Assembly (NCBI GenBank): GCA_900617975.1
Contig: UZAE01012458.1
Coordinates: forward strand, 17,540 to 40,648
Source: Rodentolepis nana
Taxonomy: Eukaryota > Platyhelminthes > Cestoda > Cyclophyllidea > Hymenolepididae
DNA length: 23,109 nt
Direction: 5' to 3'
Part shown: positions 10,382 through 21,107 of the stretch, in pieces
Position numbering within the stretch: position 1 is the first letter of the stretch
How the letters are laid out: every line of letters starts with the position of its first letter
Made by a program: the position numbers and the translations under genes
The notes under the pieces: model-generated
What the model saw: only the letters and a program-made list of their open reading frames with translations
What the model was told of the DNA's origin: nothing
The model's database searches: none

Positions 10382-10623
10382 GGGGTGTGCGATAGACCAC
10401 CATGGCCCCACCGTATGTCATATTCGACCACATTCACAGTATTCATCGTTCCTTATCTCTGCCTTTGTGCCTATCTGTCTCTTTCACATATGTGAATCAC
10501 TCAATTGTCCCCCCTCTCGACTTTTGCCTCTTTGATGTTCAAACTCCTCTCTGTGAAGCCTGACGTCAGCTAAATGGCTAATGATAAGTACCAAAACGCC
10601 TGTCATTCGAAACAAAAAAATAA
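10382..10623 (+). mobile_element. Short retroposon, copy 3, ribozyme core deleted
   Basis: The element starts with the family's GGGGTGTGCGATAGAC (5' strands of P1 and most of P2). It then jumps straight to the body segment, which in other copies lies after the cttcaaac motif. About 105 nt are missing: P3, P1', P4, the catalytic strand and P2'. The junction shares 2-3 bases (ac), consistent with microhomology-mediated deletion. Body and tail (tgacgtcagctaaatggct, ccaaaacgcctgtcatt) are intact. A perfect 14-bp target-site duplication flanks the copy, suggesting it is the youngest insertion here. The 64-codon frame at 10341-10535 is body sequence read as protein, not a gene. Confidence 0.88.
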
Positions 10624-10637
10624 ATATTTGCAATTGA
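10624..10637. repeat. Target-site duplication, right copy (short repeat 3)
   Basis: This is an exact 14-bp copy of 10368-10381, immediately after the A-rich tail. Confidence 0.92.
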
Positions 10638-10985
10638 AATAATATCCATTATTTTATCAAGTGAAATAACTAAAACAAATATTCGTGAATTGACACAATT
10701 GGAAAACAGATGGAGAATGCGAGAAATCAGTTAATTTGTTTTGATTTGTAAAGAACTTTGAATTCCCAAAATTTTAATATAATAATTCTATAAGTATTTC
10801 GAAAGTGACTTGGAGGTAGCTTAACTTAAGTAAATCAAAGTCACTGCAACTCACCTCCCCCTGCGTATTCATTAAAAATATTTTAAGTATTAAAAGAGAT
10901 TGTTTCATTAGAAACTTTTTCTCATAACTTAAAAAAAACAATTTTAGCCTTAGTAAATTCCAAAATTCAGGAATTATATAAAAAA

Positions 10986-11093
10986 TGTCAAGAAAGAGGA
11001 AGGAGGAGAGAGTGGGGGAGAGAGGAGGGACAAGAAACTTTTGCAGAAGTATGAATCAGAAATTTGATTGGAGATGTGAAAGAGGAGGTATTA
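10986..11093 (-). repeat. Possible diverged fragment of the short-repeat body
   Basis: Read on the minus strand, this gives ctctttcacatct, then gattcatacttctg, then tccctcctctc. The same words occur in that order in the body of the short family (for example ctcttttacaactgtaa, aatcatacttctg and tttccctct in copy 2). There is extra sequence between the first two words, and neither ribozyme nor tail is attached. It could equally be an unrelated purine-rich tract. Confidence 0.3.
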
Positions 11094-11915
11094 ATAGGTG
11101 CCCTGTGTAGCCTTCACACTTAAAGGGCAAGCCTACGTGACCGGAAGCATTGGGGCTCTATAATGGGGATGGAGGCTGAAGCATTTTGGAGAAACAAGTT
11201 ATTAGGGAGCAAAAAGTGCCCTGGCGGGAGATACTTATGCCCATTTTCAACGACCAGTCTAAGATCAAATTAATGAACAGACTACAGCCAATTAATGTCT
11301 AAATCATATTAGGTGATATTTTTTTAAGACAATGAAGCTTATGCAATATTGTCATTCTGTTAATGCCACAATCAGATAATAGTAAATAGAACAAATAATA
11401 ATTTTTTAAAACAACTTCAAAATTGGCAGTAGTTGAATGTTCCAAAAGTGAATATCAGAAATTTTCAAACGTACCATAAAACACACAAATCGAGAATAAA
11501 CGAAAAAGCAAAATGGCTTTTTCACGTTGTCCTTGGTTCGAAGCATAGTTTCCTTCCCCTAACTTGAATATTTTGCCGCTATTTATATTGAATTTTCCTA
11601 CTGCAAACAATGTTTAATTATTAAATAAAGCATGATATGCGAAATATAACTGAATTCGGAATCGATTTTTAACTGGAGAGGTTCAAATTTTATTCCAATT
11701 TACGTAAAAAGGCAACTGTTCATTAAAAATCTCATGTGTTCGCTGTATGTATTTAGACGGGTAAGACAAGCACAATTTTATCCCACTTTTAATTCACAAA
11801 ATTACTTGAGAAATCTGGGATGGATTTTTTTATTAGAACTAAGCAATTTGATAATATTTTATTTTAATTTATCAATTTTTCCCTCTTTTTTAAATTAATC
11901 AGAAAACCTGTTTTT

Positions 11916-11980
11916 AATTTGGGGGAGGGGGGGGGGGGGGAAACAANTTTGGGGGGGGGGGGGGGGGGGGAAACAAATTC
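11916..11980. repeat. Two near-identical long G runs separated by an N
   Basis: A G run with one A (11921-11940) is followed by aaacaa, an N at 11947, ttt, and a second G run (11951-11970) followed again by aaacaaat. The repeated ttt-Gn-aaacaa unit next to an ambiguous base suggests an assembly or polymerase-slippage duplication of one homopolymer. If real, the runs have G-quadruplex potential. Confidence 0.75.
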
Positions 11981-12421
11981 TGTGAAAAGATTGAGCTACT
12001 TATATAAATAAGTAATAGGCATATTTTAGCTTCAATTTAGCATAGCCGTAGATTAGTAACAACATATCGACATTCATTTTTTCATGATACAACTACATAA
12101 TTTTATTTGTTGCATCAAAAATTCCACAGAAGTCAGCAAACTAATATCTGTTAATAATAAGTCTGAATTAATAATTAGCATTAGTCAATAATAAGCCATT
12201 TATATTTATTTATTTTAAATGGCAGGCGTTTCGATAGTTAACATTTGCCCATTAGCTGACTTCGGTCTTGGCAGAGGAGAAGGAACATCAAAGTAATAGA
12301 AAGTCGAGGAGTGGAGAACAGAAGGGAGATACACAGATTTAAAAGAGACTGACGGACACAAAGGTTGAGAAAGGATAAGATGAGTACTGTGAAAGGAGTC
12401 GAATATGACATACAGTGAGTC

Positions 12422-12506
12422 ATGGTAGTTTGAAGTCAGAAGTTAACTGCCGGTTTATAGATGGGTGATGGTAGTTTGAAGTCAGAAGTTAACTGCCGGT
12501 TTATAG
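12422..12506. repeat. Tandem duplication inside short repeat 4
   Basis: A 39-bp unit (atggtagtttgaagtcag through ttatag) occurs at 12422-12460 and 12468-12506, period 46, apparently without mismatch. It spans the boundary between the ribozyme's P2 3' strand and the element body, so a second partial P2' strand (ctataaac on the minus strand) exists downstream of the ribozyme. Confidence 0.88.
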
Positions 12507-12574
12507 ACTGTTTTGCCGTATTAGTATACGTTGTCCAGGATGCCCCACGTGGAGGTAAGTCAATCGCACACCCT
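12503..12574 (-). ncRNA. Degenerate HDV-like ribozyme
   Basis: On the minus strand P1 is AGGGTGT with GCATCCT: the G.U wobble is replaced by A-U, and one G.U occurs inside. P2 is ATTGACTT with CAGTCTAT, with two mismatches. P3 is ACC with GGG, losing a terminal pair. The joining segment GGGCAAC has become GGACAAC. P4 GTAT/ATAC and the catalytic GGCAAAA are kept. The damage in P2, P3 and the joining segment makes efficient cleavage doubtful. Confidence 0.65.
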
Positions 12575-12589
12575 AAAAGCGATTCATGT

Positions 12590-13033
12590 AATTTTTTAAG
12601 AAAATGTTCAGTGAAAAGGTTTTTTCAATAGACGATGGGTGGATGAATGAAGCAGATGCCATGAATCTGGACTTGTGCTTTATAAAATTGTGCAAGCGTC
12701 GCAAAATTTGTCATTGAAAATGCAAGTGTATGAAAATGTCCTCCCATTGAATGACAGTTACATTTAGGCAGACTCTTATTCAAGGACTATGAAATTGCAA
12801 CCTTTTCCAAATTTCATTTTTTGAGCGCCTTGAACGTGAGAGACGGCTGAAAAGCCCATAAGAAATTTTTCACTTTAAGAATACATCTCTCATTTCTCGT
12901 TTGAGAAGTGTATTAGTGAGAGCTTTACAACTAAAAGTTCAGACAGGTAGAAAGCAAGGTAAATGAACTAGATAAACAACAGAACAGCCACACAAAAATA
13001 TTAAAGAGAGCATATCAAAAGATAAGAATGCCA
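12590..13033. other. Spacer between two same-strand short repeats
   Basis: About 440 bp of AT-rich unique-looking DNA separate copies 4 and 5, which lie in the same orientation. No gene or further repeat was recognised. Confidence 0.5.
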
Positions 13034-13045
13034 ACCATCAAATAT

Positions 13046-13343
13046 ATATTTATTTCAAATGGCAGCCGTTTTGATAGTTATCATCAGCCATTTAGTTGAC
13101 TTTGGGCTTCACAGAGGGAAGGAACATCAATGCGACAAAAAGTGGAGAGGGGGGACAGAATAATGATTCATAGATGTAAAAGAGACAGACTGAAACAAAG
13201 GCTTAGAAAAGGTAAAATGAGTACTGTGTCAGGGTCATTGTAACTTGAAGTCGGGAGTCAACTGGCAGTTAAAAGACTTTTTTGCCGTATGAGTAAACGT
13301 TGCCCAGGGTGCACCACGTGGAGGTAAGTCTATCGCACACCCC
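13046..13343 (-). mobile_element. Short ribozyme-headed retroposon, copy 5 (full length)
   Basis: This is a minus-strand copy with its 5' end at 13343. It has an almost intact ribozyme head (13272-13343), a body with ctgtctcttttacatctatg on the minus strand, and the tail gaagcccaaagtcaacta, aactatcaaaacggctgcc ending in gaaataaata. Flanks accatcaaatat (13034-13045) and accatcgtatat (13344-13355) match in 10 of 12 bases, including the first six. The right flank starts directly at the base beyond the four C's, placing the 5' end exactly at the ribozyme's first G. Confidence 0.88.
13272..13343 (-). ncRNA. HDV-like self-cleaving ribozyme (nearly intact)
   Basis: On the minus strand P1 is GGGGTGT with GCACCCT, complete and beginning with the G.U wobble. 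P3 is ACC/GGT, L3 is TCCACGT, and GGGCAAC and the catalytic GGCAAAA are unchanged. P2 (ATAGACTT with AAGTCTTT) has one mismatch out of eight, and P4 (GTTT with ATAC) has one mismatch. Its length, 72 nt, equals that of the intact copy at 3689. Weak activity is plausible but unproven. Confidence 0.78.
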
Positions 13344-15549
13344 ACCATCGTATATTAAAACGTAAGATTTATAAAACGCCAATTATTGAAACCAGACGAT
13401 TTCGGTTGACCGTTCAATGCAAATTTAGTGCTTTAGTGCTTGTTCCTAAAGCAATTATAAAATGTCCTTTTGTGTGTAGTGGGACAGACAACTCAAGTAA
13501 TTTTTAAATTCAGAACTTAACTAGCTGTTGGGTTATCCTAACAAATGGCTGTAATTTACCATCTGTCAACATTTTCGGCAGAGGCAACTACTTCTTATTT
13601 CACAATTTCATCGAAATAATTACAAATGAAAAAATAAATTATTAACTTAAGTCAGTAGTATTCAGGAGAATTTTGGGTCACATGTAGCTGTATCACGAAG
13701 GTGATGTGACTTTGAATATCATTGTCTTCCATATACCAAAGCAAAATAAATAAATGTAGCGCTTAAATGAAATTCCAAATATTCATTATTTTACCTTATT
13801 GAGTCGCATTTTGCTGTATTCTAGAACTCATTGGCCCTTCTACATTTTGGAAAACATCCTCACGAATAACCTCCACCTCTCCCAAGTGTAAATTCGATTT
13901 CATTTATAATTTTAAAGCAATGGCTTTGAATTTTTTTAGATTGATTTGGTTCTACTTCTGTTAAATATTAGAAAACGCATATGTTAAACTTGTGATAAAG
14001 GTCAGAACATAACTTTTGACACAAACGCCTAGGCCAGTTGACGCATTGCTTTCTATCTAGGAAATGGTGAGGCTTAAAAATAGTCTTAAGAAAAATTTTT
14101 ATAAATTTTAATTTAATTTAATTTTAATTTTTATTCAAGCACTTAAGAGTGAAGTGTTTCCAATTGGTACGAATTTTGGAAATGTCGTATATAAAGGTGA
14201 GAAATGAATGGATTACGAATTTCACTAACAAGTTTATAAGGAAAGATAGTAAATTTAGAATGAATTTTTAAATTTAGTTAATCAGAAGTGACGCACTTCG
14301 CATTCGTCGTAATTAAAATTTTTAACTGTACTATTAGACACTCAAATTATCAATGGTGCATTTAGAGCTTAAAAGTAATAATGACTGAATGTTTGATTGA
14401 ATTTAGAATGGGAGAAACTTCTCCAAGAAAAACTAAGGAAATAACATTTCAATTTTCCTCAAACTCATGAACCATGATAAACTTCCAAGGGCATTAAGTT
14501 TGGAAAGGTAATACTCGGTATTTCCAGAAAAAAGGACGTCTTACAATGGGGACGTCTTTATTACCGTATTTGTGTTGCTATTCTATGTTATCAACAAACA
14601 CACCATATAATGCAACGTGGTTACTATGCTCTATTTGAGATTGGCAGCCACAATTTATTAGAAGTTGACCTATTCTCAACATTTCTGCGCCATTTCTACG
14701 AATTATGTGGTATTTGTATAAAAATACGTATATTTTTCTTCAAATGAAAGAAAATGATGTACCAAAGATAAATGATTTAAAGGAAAGAAAAAAGGGTATA
14801 GTTCTTAAAGAATGTCCCTTATTAGAAATTTCAACCCTGGACAATATCTCAGTGTAAGTGAATTTAAAATAAAGTGATAAATTTTGCATTTTATTAACAA
14901 AAATTATTAAATACAGCTGTAGGATTTCGAATTTCGAATGAACTAAGCCTAATCACCATATCGTTAATATTACCGTAGTTGAAAATTTCATTAAGGCATG
15001 TAAACAGCGTGGGAAAATGTCATACGCCTTTTACTAATACTCGTATTTTTGAAAGGTAAATGCACATTTATTAGGTAAATTTTTTGTTTCAAATTATCTC
15101 AATATTCAGAGTAAAGTGATGGATTGACGCACAATTTACAATTATTTGATTTATCCGAATCATTTTCTTAAGTCATTTGTTTAACTTAAGGTAATTTTAT
15201 GGTGATTTATTTAACTAATTTAATTTATTTGACATTTTGACAATCACAATTTTCTAATATTTTCGCTTTCAATGCTCTTCTTCACTCGCGCGTGAAATTC
15301 GTTCTGCTGTTCAGATTTCCTCGTCGATCCTATCTAACTACCTTCAATGTGTTTTAATTAACTTAAAGTAATAGCACTTGAAGGTATCGACTCCCTTATT
15401 TATATATTAGTGTTTTTTATAATAAGATAGTAAGGCGGAAAATTGTAAGTTTTAAAATTTTGATTGACAAAATTAATTTAAAACAGTAGATGCAATTAAA
15501 TAATTATGCCTAAATGAGCAAAATGTTTAAACTAAATGGCACGATCAAA

Positions 15550-15577
15550 CTCTCTCTCTCTCTCACTCTATCTCTCT
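15550..15577. repeat. (CT)n microsatellite
   Basis: A CT run from about 15550, interrupted by an A twice (cactctatctctc). Confidence 0.85.
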
Positions 15578-15676
15578 TCTTAATTGTTTTTAAAGGCCAA
15601 AATGCATTTAATAGTCCCATTCTACCGAAACGGATTTCTTGTAAATTATTCATGCAAAGCTATTTAGAGGAGGGTT

Positions 15677-15688
15677 GGGGGGGGGGGG
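15677..15688. repeat. G homopolymer run
   Basis: Twelve consecutive G's followed by a purine-rich stretch (aggaggaaagaaaa). No associated feature was seen. Confidence 0.85.
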
Positions 15689-16957
15689 AGGAGGAAAGAA
15701 AACGGGATTAACTTTCCCCACCAAAAGGAAATTGAATGCTCAAATTAATCTTCCATGTTAATCATCGCACCTAACACAGGTTTAAAATGTATAAAGTAGT
15801 TATACTTATTGTAAGCATCTTTACTAACAAATGATTTTAATTAGTTTGTGCCATTAATTTCAAAATTAGACACTATTTGTTCTCTGGCCCTTCGGAGACT
15901 CAGGATAGTGTAAATCAGATCTCGTCTTCATAAGTAAGAAAATCACGCTTGAGGGTGGTTTACTATCTTATTCTAGTATAGATAGTACATAAAGGAAATT
16001 GATTTTATTATAAATAATTATTTAATTAGATTGAAAGTCTAATAAATACTCCAAAACTACGCGTCCTACGCTTGAATTACTAGAATTGCAAATTTAATCG
16101 ATTCCGTCAAAACGCATGGTGATGAATCTCTGTACACTAAATTGATTGATGAATTAAAATTTATGTCCGAATTAATGCTAAGCCAAGGTTTTGATTTTTT
16201 GATTCACATCTGTAAACTTAGCTTAGTTGAGAAATTGCCACAACACCTGTTGAAGTCGACCTATTTCTAAGTACATTTATTGTTGCCAGGCCACAGATTT
16301 ATTTCCTTCCGAGTATCGCTATTTGTATCAAGCTTTATTAATAAAATGAGACGTTAATAGCGAAATATTGTTGTAGTTTTAAAATTAAGGCGTAAAATGA
16401 AATGTGCGCGGATATGATTCTATTTTCCATTTCATTGGGGGAAGTTTTAGTTGTCAAAAAATTCTTACTAGGAGTATTGTAGAGTTGGAAGTACTCAAAA
16501 ATTTTAGACCTCAACGTACATGATTTAATTCATGTAAAATTTTAAATTTCGCTTGATTGAGTTCGGTTTAAAAATTTTATCATTAAAATGCCAACCAATC
16601 ATAACTATGGACTTTTAGTTCGAACCCACCTTAACTAAATTAGTCAATGAAAATGCTTATAAGTGGAACAGACGTAATTTTATCTATGAATCTGAGGGAC
16701 CTATTTAGACATTTTTGCAAATTAGAATATTAAACGGATATTCTATTCCATATGTAAGGTGAGATCAGTGACCCAGTAAGTTAATTGAAGAAATGACTCT
16801 TATTGGCATTTCATTTTTACTTCTCGGGGCATTATTATCATTAAAAATTGCAAGCTTTTCAGCTGGCACTGTTGTAAAAGTAAAACGTTTGATTGAATAA
16901 TTTTGTCAGTTCAATAATTTACCTCCTTATGAACACAATTTATTTTATTAACGAAAG

Positions 16958-16978
16958 TATATATATATATATATATAA
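16958..16978. repeat. (AT)n microsatellite
   Basis: An uninterrupted run of alternating A and T. Confidence 0.9.
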
Positions 16979-19900
16979 TTTGAAACGGTGCCAAGTTCCT
17001 TTACTAGAGCTGTCACGCACAAAAATAAAACCGAACCAAATTTGTCTATTTGAAGTAAATTAAAAAAGGATTGCGAGATTTGAATTGTAGAAATTTTATT
17101 GGTGTGCTATGCAAAGAAGTAATCGGAATTTAACCAATATTTACAATACTTATTCTCGGATATAAAATTTTAGCATGGTCACATCCACTCAAATCGCCTC
17201 TAAAAAATTAATTTAAATGGTTAATTTTTACTATCTATGTATAATCAAATAAATTTCATGAATACTTATTTCCAAATCTAAGCATTGAACTAAAAATAAT
17301 AAAAATTCTTTTACCTTGTGTCATTTAATTGATTATACATCACTTAAGGATTAAGTAGAAAAAAATTCCATTCGTCAAAATTTCAAAAGTTAAAATTGCA
17401 GTTATTAAATCTACACTTCGTACAAAACACTGGTTAAAACTACGGGATTTTAAGCATGACGCAGATATAATCTTACGTAGTGATCTTTTATAAATAATAA
17501 TACTCCTCATTGAACATGAAAGGGGCCAATAATTTTCGCATCAGTAATTAGTGTCCTACCACTAGCAAATCGAGCAGCTTTCACATTTTATTCTCTTCCT
17601 CGTCTATAAAAGCTTTGATTGACAAAGGATTTCGGGAACGAACTTGACGTCGAAGATGTCCCACGACAAAATGATGATTTTTTTCCTTAGTTAATTACGA
17701 GAATTTTGGTTCTAGCACATTTGAAATAAATTAAAAATACGTAAGTAGCAATGTGATGACTTGGGTCCTGGTATTTATTCTTTACTCTTGTCTTGCATTA
17801 TTATTCGTCCTCTTATCTAATTCAATTTACTTATTAAAAATTATTTTTTTTTACCGCTTATTGTGTTTGCATAAGGGTATTCAGTTAGCGTCATAACATG
17901 GTATAATTACCGTTACAAAGCTTATAATTAAATTTAGTTGACCGAACTAACTTCTAGTTGTTTTATTTACGCGCACACTTCCTTCCCCCATCCCTCTCTC
18001 TCCATAAATAAATTATTATGTCCCAAACTCTAATATTTGCCTTCTTGAATTAGTAATTCTCTGCATCACCACTAACAACCCAGAATTTTATTGCTGTAAC
18101 CTTAAAGGTGAATGGGCAAAATTTTATTTAATGAATTACAATAATCAAATGCAAGTGTGATTTCAATCTCATGCATTGCTATCTATTTACTACTGTTTTG
18201 TAAGCTGAATCGTAATTTTATTTATTAATTTTGCTATTAATACTCCACATTACTACACTGGATGGATGAAATAATTTGTTTGAAATTAAAGACCCTATTT
18301 TTTTGGCAGCTTGAATAATATAAAAGTATCAAATATGATTAACGAGTATTACCATGTTCAATTTTGTTAAGTAATTCGAATTTCACAATCTCTTTCGTAT
18401 CATGACGGAGAAGTGAATTGTTAATTCAAAATGGAGATATATTCAATGAGCTCAGTTTAAGATTAACGCTTTGAATGCGTGCTAATAATCTTGATTTGGA
18501 ATGCATTAGCTATTGCTTGATTTGTTACAGGCACTGAAAGTTCTTTGCTCTAAAAAATGGTAGCGGAAACAAGAGATTTAGAATTTAGGAAGTAGTATAG
18601 AATTTGTAATTCAGAATTAACGGTAAAAATTTAGTTCTCTTAAACTTCATTTAACCATCATGGGGACTAGGGAATAAAAGCCTAACTTTTGGTTAACTGT
18701 CGAAGTACCCATCCACTGGCCAAAGGAGTCAACGGTATGGGAGATCATTTTTAATCTCCCAATGTCTACTTATACCACTTTTATTTACATAGATTCACAT
18801 TTAAGATTCCGCCTTCACGTTCATAATTCAGGTGAAGTTGATGTTTAGTAATGGGTGAAATAGACTTCTTTTTAAAACTCATCATTTCAATATTGTCATC
18901 ATTCTATTCAACCACCTGTATTGAATCTAATTGAAAGAGCCTTAATTCCTTCACACGAGTTTTCAATGGTATTTACCTTGAAAAGTGAGACTTCTCTAAC
19001 ATTATCTGTAAATGATTGCGGCCCAACTTCTCATAGGGATAGTTTCCGGCATGTCAGTGAATTCCTCTGCCTTCTAGTGTACAATACTAGCATCGTCTAT
19101 TTCAATAGCGTTTGCAATTGACCTTAGCATGCGGTAATAACCGACAATCTCTACAGAATTACTGGTTCAATAAATATCTTTGAGCCTTACATGTTGCCCT
19201 TTGGTCTTTATTGCTATTTGTTTCCGTGACATCATCGACTGACTCATTCTTATTAACCGAAAAGCCAATATGAGCCAAGGAGATCAATTAATTCACCTGT
19301 GGATCAGCCATTTGGTAAGATGATCGAATTAATTATTGGCACCAACTTACATCCGGACTTTTACGCACGTCATTTGCGTCACAAATTTACCAGGAAACAT
19401 CACTTTAATATCAAATACCTATTCAGTACATGGAACGAAAAAGCTCTGGACAAATGTTTTTGTAGGAATAAGTAGCTTCTTTCAAAATGAACCTTGGCCG
19501 CTTTATTGCAAGTCATTGTTGAAATTCAGCTTACAACAAATTTTAAATCACAGAAATACTTTTAGACGTATTTTAAGATTAATTTATTAATATTATTCTC
19601 CCCCCTTCCCTTATCTGCTTATATCGATTTTGTAGGAAATTCTTCTGAGAGGTACAATTCAATCCACCATGGTAATTTTCGCTTTTAAAAATTACATCAT
19701 CTTTTCATGTGTGGCAATGTAAATGTATCAAATTTATTTGAAGAAGCTTAATTTATAATACAGCAAGGTAACTTTGAATCAGTAGAAATTTTATAATTTT
19801 CTGCAAAAAATTTTTACTTTAAATAGAAATTGGAAATGCATCAAAAGTTTGGGTTCATATATAAAAGGGAAAGAGATCTGTTTCCTGTTTTTTCTTCAAT

Positions 19901-20238
19901 TTGCCTAAATTACATTTCTTCAACATTTCTTGCAATAATTTTTTTATAGAAATTGAGCTGCAGTTTTCATGGTTACTTTAGTTAAACTCGTCACGATACA
20001 ATGTTGTTAAATGAAGTACTAGCACTCTTATTGTTGCTGAACGTCAAATAAATAATTAATCATTTATAAAATTTTATACTTATCTATTAAATAAATTCAT
20101 GCTTATTTAATTAAACATCGTCGTTTTATTTACCCTGAATTTTTTATTTTGCTTTACTTAAATATATAATTCTTTTTTTAATATCTTCTGCTGTTTGGAG
20201 AAAGTTTTCAAAGTTGGTTTTCAATGTTATCGAAACGT

Positions 20239-20310
20239 GGAGTGTGCGATAGACTTACCTCCACGTGGTGCACCCTGAGCAACCTATACTCATACGGTAA
20301 AACAGTCTAT
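20239..20310 (+). ncRNA. HDV-like ribozyme with catalytic C lost
   Basis: The family ribozyme is recognisable (P3, L3, P1' GCACCCT). P1 has one A-C mismatch (GGAGTGT), GGGCAAC has become GAGCAAC, P4 has lost its first pair (CTAT with ATAC), and the catalytic strand reads GGTAAAA in place of GGCAAAA. Replacing the active-site C by U should abolish general-acid catalysis, so this copy is predicted dead. Confidence 0.72.
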
Positions 20311-20358
20311 AAATCGGCTTTCGCTATACTCATACGGTAAAACAGTCTATAAATCGGC
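20284..20358. repeat. Tandem duplication inside short repeat 6
   Basis: ctatactcatacggtaaa through aaatcggc (35 bp) occurs at 20284-20318 and, without visible mismatch, at 20324-20358, period 40. It duplicates P4, the catalytic strand and P2' of the ribozyme. Both copies carry the same C-to-T change, so the duplication came after that mutation. Confidence 0.88.
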
Positions 20359-20750
20359 AGTTGAGTTCTGACTTCTAACTACTATCACCCCAATTTACGC
20401 CATATTCGAACCCTTCCACAGTACTCATCCAGCCTCTTTACTTCCTTTGTATCTATCTCTTTTACATTTTTGAAACACTCTTCTGTTTCCCCCCCCCCCT
20501 CTCCACTTCTTTCATCTTGATGTTCCTTTCCCTCTATGAAGCCTGAAGTCAACTAAAGGGCTAATGATAACTGTCAAAACGCCTGCTATTTGATATAAAT
20601 AAATAAATACATGTTGCCAAAATACTGCCTACAGCTAAATATGCCCCAATGTTGTTCAAATATGTTTACAAATTGTCTAGTCTCGACTACTGCTTTAACC
20701 TTAATAAGGTACAAATGCCCCAATGATGTTAAACAACAAGCAACCCTCCC

Positions 20751-21107
20751 AACCTTTGAAAGAAAAGGGTGGGTAAAAGTCTTTGCCCATTAACCTTTCC
20801 ACTTTCGAGTGTAGATGGCAAGAATTTTCTGGGAAGTAAATTAACCTCAGCACTTTAAATCTCTCACTACATTATTCATGTTTCTTGGTCTATTGCTTCT
20901 GTTCTTAAACGCATTGATCCCTTTGTCTAACCTTTGAAAGAAAAGGGTGGGTAAAAAGTCTTTGCCCATTAACCTTTCCACTTTCGAGTGTAGATGGCAA
21001 GAATTTTCTGGGAAGTAAATTAACCTCAGCACTTTAAATCTCTCACTACATTATTCATGTTTCTTGGTCTATTGCTTCTGTTCTTAAACGCATTGATCCC
21101 TTTGTCT
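20751..21107. repeat. 178-bp tandem duplication
   Basis: Copy 1 (20751-20928) begins aacctttgaaagaaaagggt and ends gatccctttgtct. Copy 2 (20929-21107) is the same apart from one extra A in its gggtaaaaag stretch. Near identity means a very recent duplication or an assembly artefact. The unit has no recognisable domain or RNA fold. The frames crossing it (20611-20793 + and 20847-21032 -) look like chance. Confidence 0.92.

Larger units (their letters stand above)
10638..12192. other. AT-rich spacer with a purine tract and G runs
   Basis: I see no gene. It contains a purine-rich tract (10986-11093), a GC-richer patch to about 11235, and two long G runs at 11921-11970 with an N, each listed or discussed separately. 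Confidence 0.5.
12206..12574 (-). mobile_element. Short ribozyme-headed retroposon, copy 4
   Basis: This is a minus-strand copy; its 5' end is at the high coordinate. The tail (12206-12290) reads, on the minus strand, gaagtcagctaa, aactatcgaaacgcctgcc and aaataaataaata. The body is intact and the head holds a degenerate ribozyme (12503-12574). An internal tandem duplication repeats 12422-12460 at 12468-12506. Flanks aagccatttatat (12193-12205) and aagcgattcatgt (12577-12589) match in 10 of 13 bases and look like an aged target-site duplication. The terminal base opposite 12574 is A instead of G, so the true 5' end may be 12573. Confidence 0.85.
13356..20223. other. 6.9 kb AT-rich desert, no gene seen
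   Basis: This long AT-rich stretch carries no recognisable protein domain on either strand. Open frames at 15514-15711, 18921-19121 and 19336-19590 (60-84 codons) have no familiar motifs. They begin and end without supporting signals, and the first runs through a (CT)n microsatellite and a G run. No copy of the short repeat family is visible here, in contrast with five copies in the preceding 10 kb. Distal regulatory elements cannot be excluded. Confidence 0.5.
20239..20610 (+). mobile_element. Short ribozyme-headed retroposon, copy 6
   Basis: This is a full-length copy with head (20239-20310), body containing a C run near 20490, and the tail gaagtcaactaaagggctaa, aactgtcaaaacgcctgc ending in (ataa)n. 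A 35-bp internal tandem duplication lies at the head-body junction. Flanks atgttatcgaaacgt (20224-20238) and atgttgccaaaatac (20611-20625) match in only 9 of 15 bases, but every one of the six differences is a transition. This suits an old, decayed target-site duplication, though it is not proof. The left copy ends exactly before the first G. Confidence 0.85.

Noticed and set aside
12206..13343. Copies 4 and 5 as one segmental duplication
   Set aside because: Same orientation but different target-site duplications and unrelated flanks; they are independent insertions.
16611..16622. B-box-like word gttcgaaccc, possible tRNA or SINE
   Set aside because: No A box at a suitable distance on either strand and no tRNA fold.
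19336..19590. 84-codon open frame in the 13-20 kb desert
   Set aside because: No recognisable motif; length is within chance expectation over several kb of six-frame reading.
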